In this document: positions 11,983 through 12,008 of the stretch, piece after piece
Numbering within the stretch: the first letter of the stretch is position 1
How the letters are laid out: each line of letters starts with the position of its first letter
Assembly (NCBI GenBank): GCA_044866075.1
Contig: JBIOTQ010000118.1
Location: 1-12,008 of the forward strand
DNA length: 12,008 nucleotides
DNA from: JBASRP01 sp044866075
GTDB lineage: Bacteria; Actinomycetota; AC-67
Direction: 5' to 3'
Notes under the pieces: model-generated
The model's database searches: none
What the model was told of the DNA's origin: nothing
Seen by the model: only the letters and a program-made list of their open reading frames with translations
Position numbers and translations under genes: made by a program

Positions 11983-12008
11983 ATGGCGAAGGTTCTCGTC
12001 GTTGACGA
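11983..12008 (+). CDS. Start of a response-regulator receiver-domain protein (CheY-like), truncated by window edge
   Basis: Only eight full codons are visible: MAKVLVVD followed by GA, consistent with the MAKVLVVDD/E start of receiver domains, where strand one leads into the acidic pocket that binds magnesium for aspartate phosphorylation. The start is supported by AGGAGG. Whether it is a stand-alone CheY, a DNA-binding regulator or another receiver protein cannot be told from eight residues. The sigma-28-type promoter in front favours a motility, chemotaxis or developmental role; this is inference from context. Confidence 0.7.

Noticed and set aside
11811..12005. Plus-strand frame covering the right-hand gap and regulator start
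   Set aside because: Runs through the hairpin and sigma-28 promoter in a different frame from the receiver start; no homology visible.
1..12008. Mobile elements, CRISPR arrays, tRNA or rRNA genes
   Set aside because: No transposase, direct-repeat array, or cloverleaf/rRNA signature was seen; nearly all of the window is accounted for by conserved genes on one strand.

Overview
The window is a GC-rich, tightly packed, single-strand (all +) cell-wall and cell-division locus: the downstream half of a dcw cluster followed by the ylm/sepF/divIVA block. The gene content points to an actinobacterium. It has FtsZ with the actinobacterial-style GGGTGTGG signature, SepF and DivIVA (Wag31-type) but no ftsA, many GTG starts, and a pgeF-yggS-sepF-yggT-divIVA run directly after ftsZ. 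murB lies between murC and ftsQ, which the familiar mycobacterial/streptomycete clusters lack, so I infer a deeper-branching or uncultured actinobacterial lineage. That taxonomy is an inference from gene order only.

Layout. 1-6644: murD (5' end outside the window), ftsW, murG, murC, murB and ftsQ, every junction overlapping by 4-20 bases, clearly one translationally coupled operon. 6645-7018: a 374-base gap with a hairpin at the ftsQ stop, a very AT-rich promoter block with two promoter candidates and two inverted repeats, and a long, potentially structured leader for ftsZ. 7019-9623: ftsZ, pgeF and yggS. 9624-9716: a short gap. 9717-11145: sepF, yggT and divIVA. 11146-11793: a good -35/-10 promoter and a two-helix membrane protein with a C-terminal Cys/His zinc-site-like module. 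11794-11982: a gap with a strong hairpin, a near-perfect sigma-28 (FliA/WhiG/SigD-type) promoter and a second inverted repeat. 11983-12008: the first codons of a response-regulator receiver domain, cut by the window edge.

How the genes work together. MurB, MurC and MurD make the UDP-MurNAc-peptide precursor, MurG completes lipid II, and FtsW polymerises it at the septum. FtsQ links this machinery to the divisome. FtsZ forms the ring, SepF tethers FtsZ to the membrane through its C-terminal peptide in place of FtsA, and DivIVA marks curved membrane and the poles. PgeF guards against wrong residues in peptidoglycan precursors, YggS handles PLP homeostasis, and YggT is a small membrane protein linked to division and membrane organisation.

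Most of the window is ordinary conserved housekeeping. The parts worth a second look are the sigma-28 promoter in front of the response regulator at the right edge, the ftsZ upstream region (operator-like repeat over a promoter, mutually exclusive hairpins), and the zinc-module membrane protein. I found no mobile element, CRISPR array, tRNA or rRNA.
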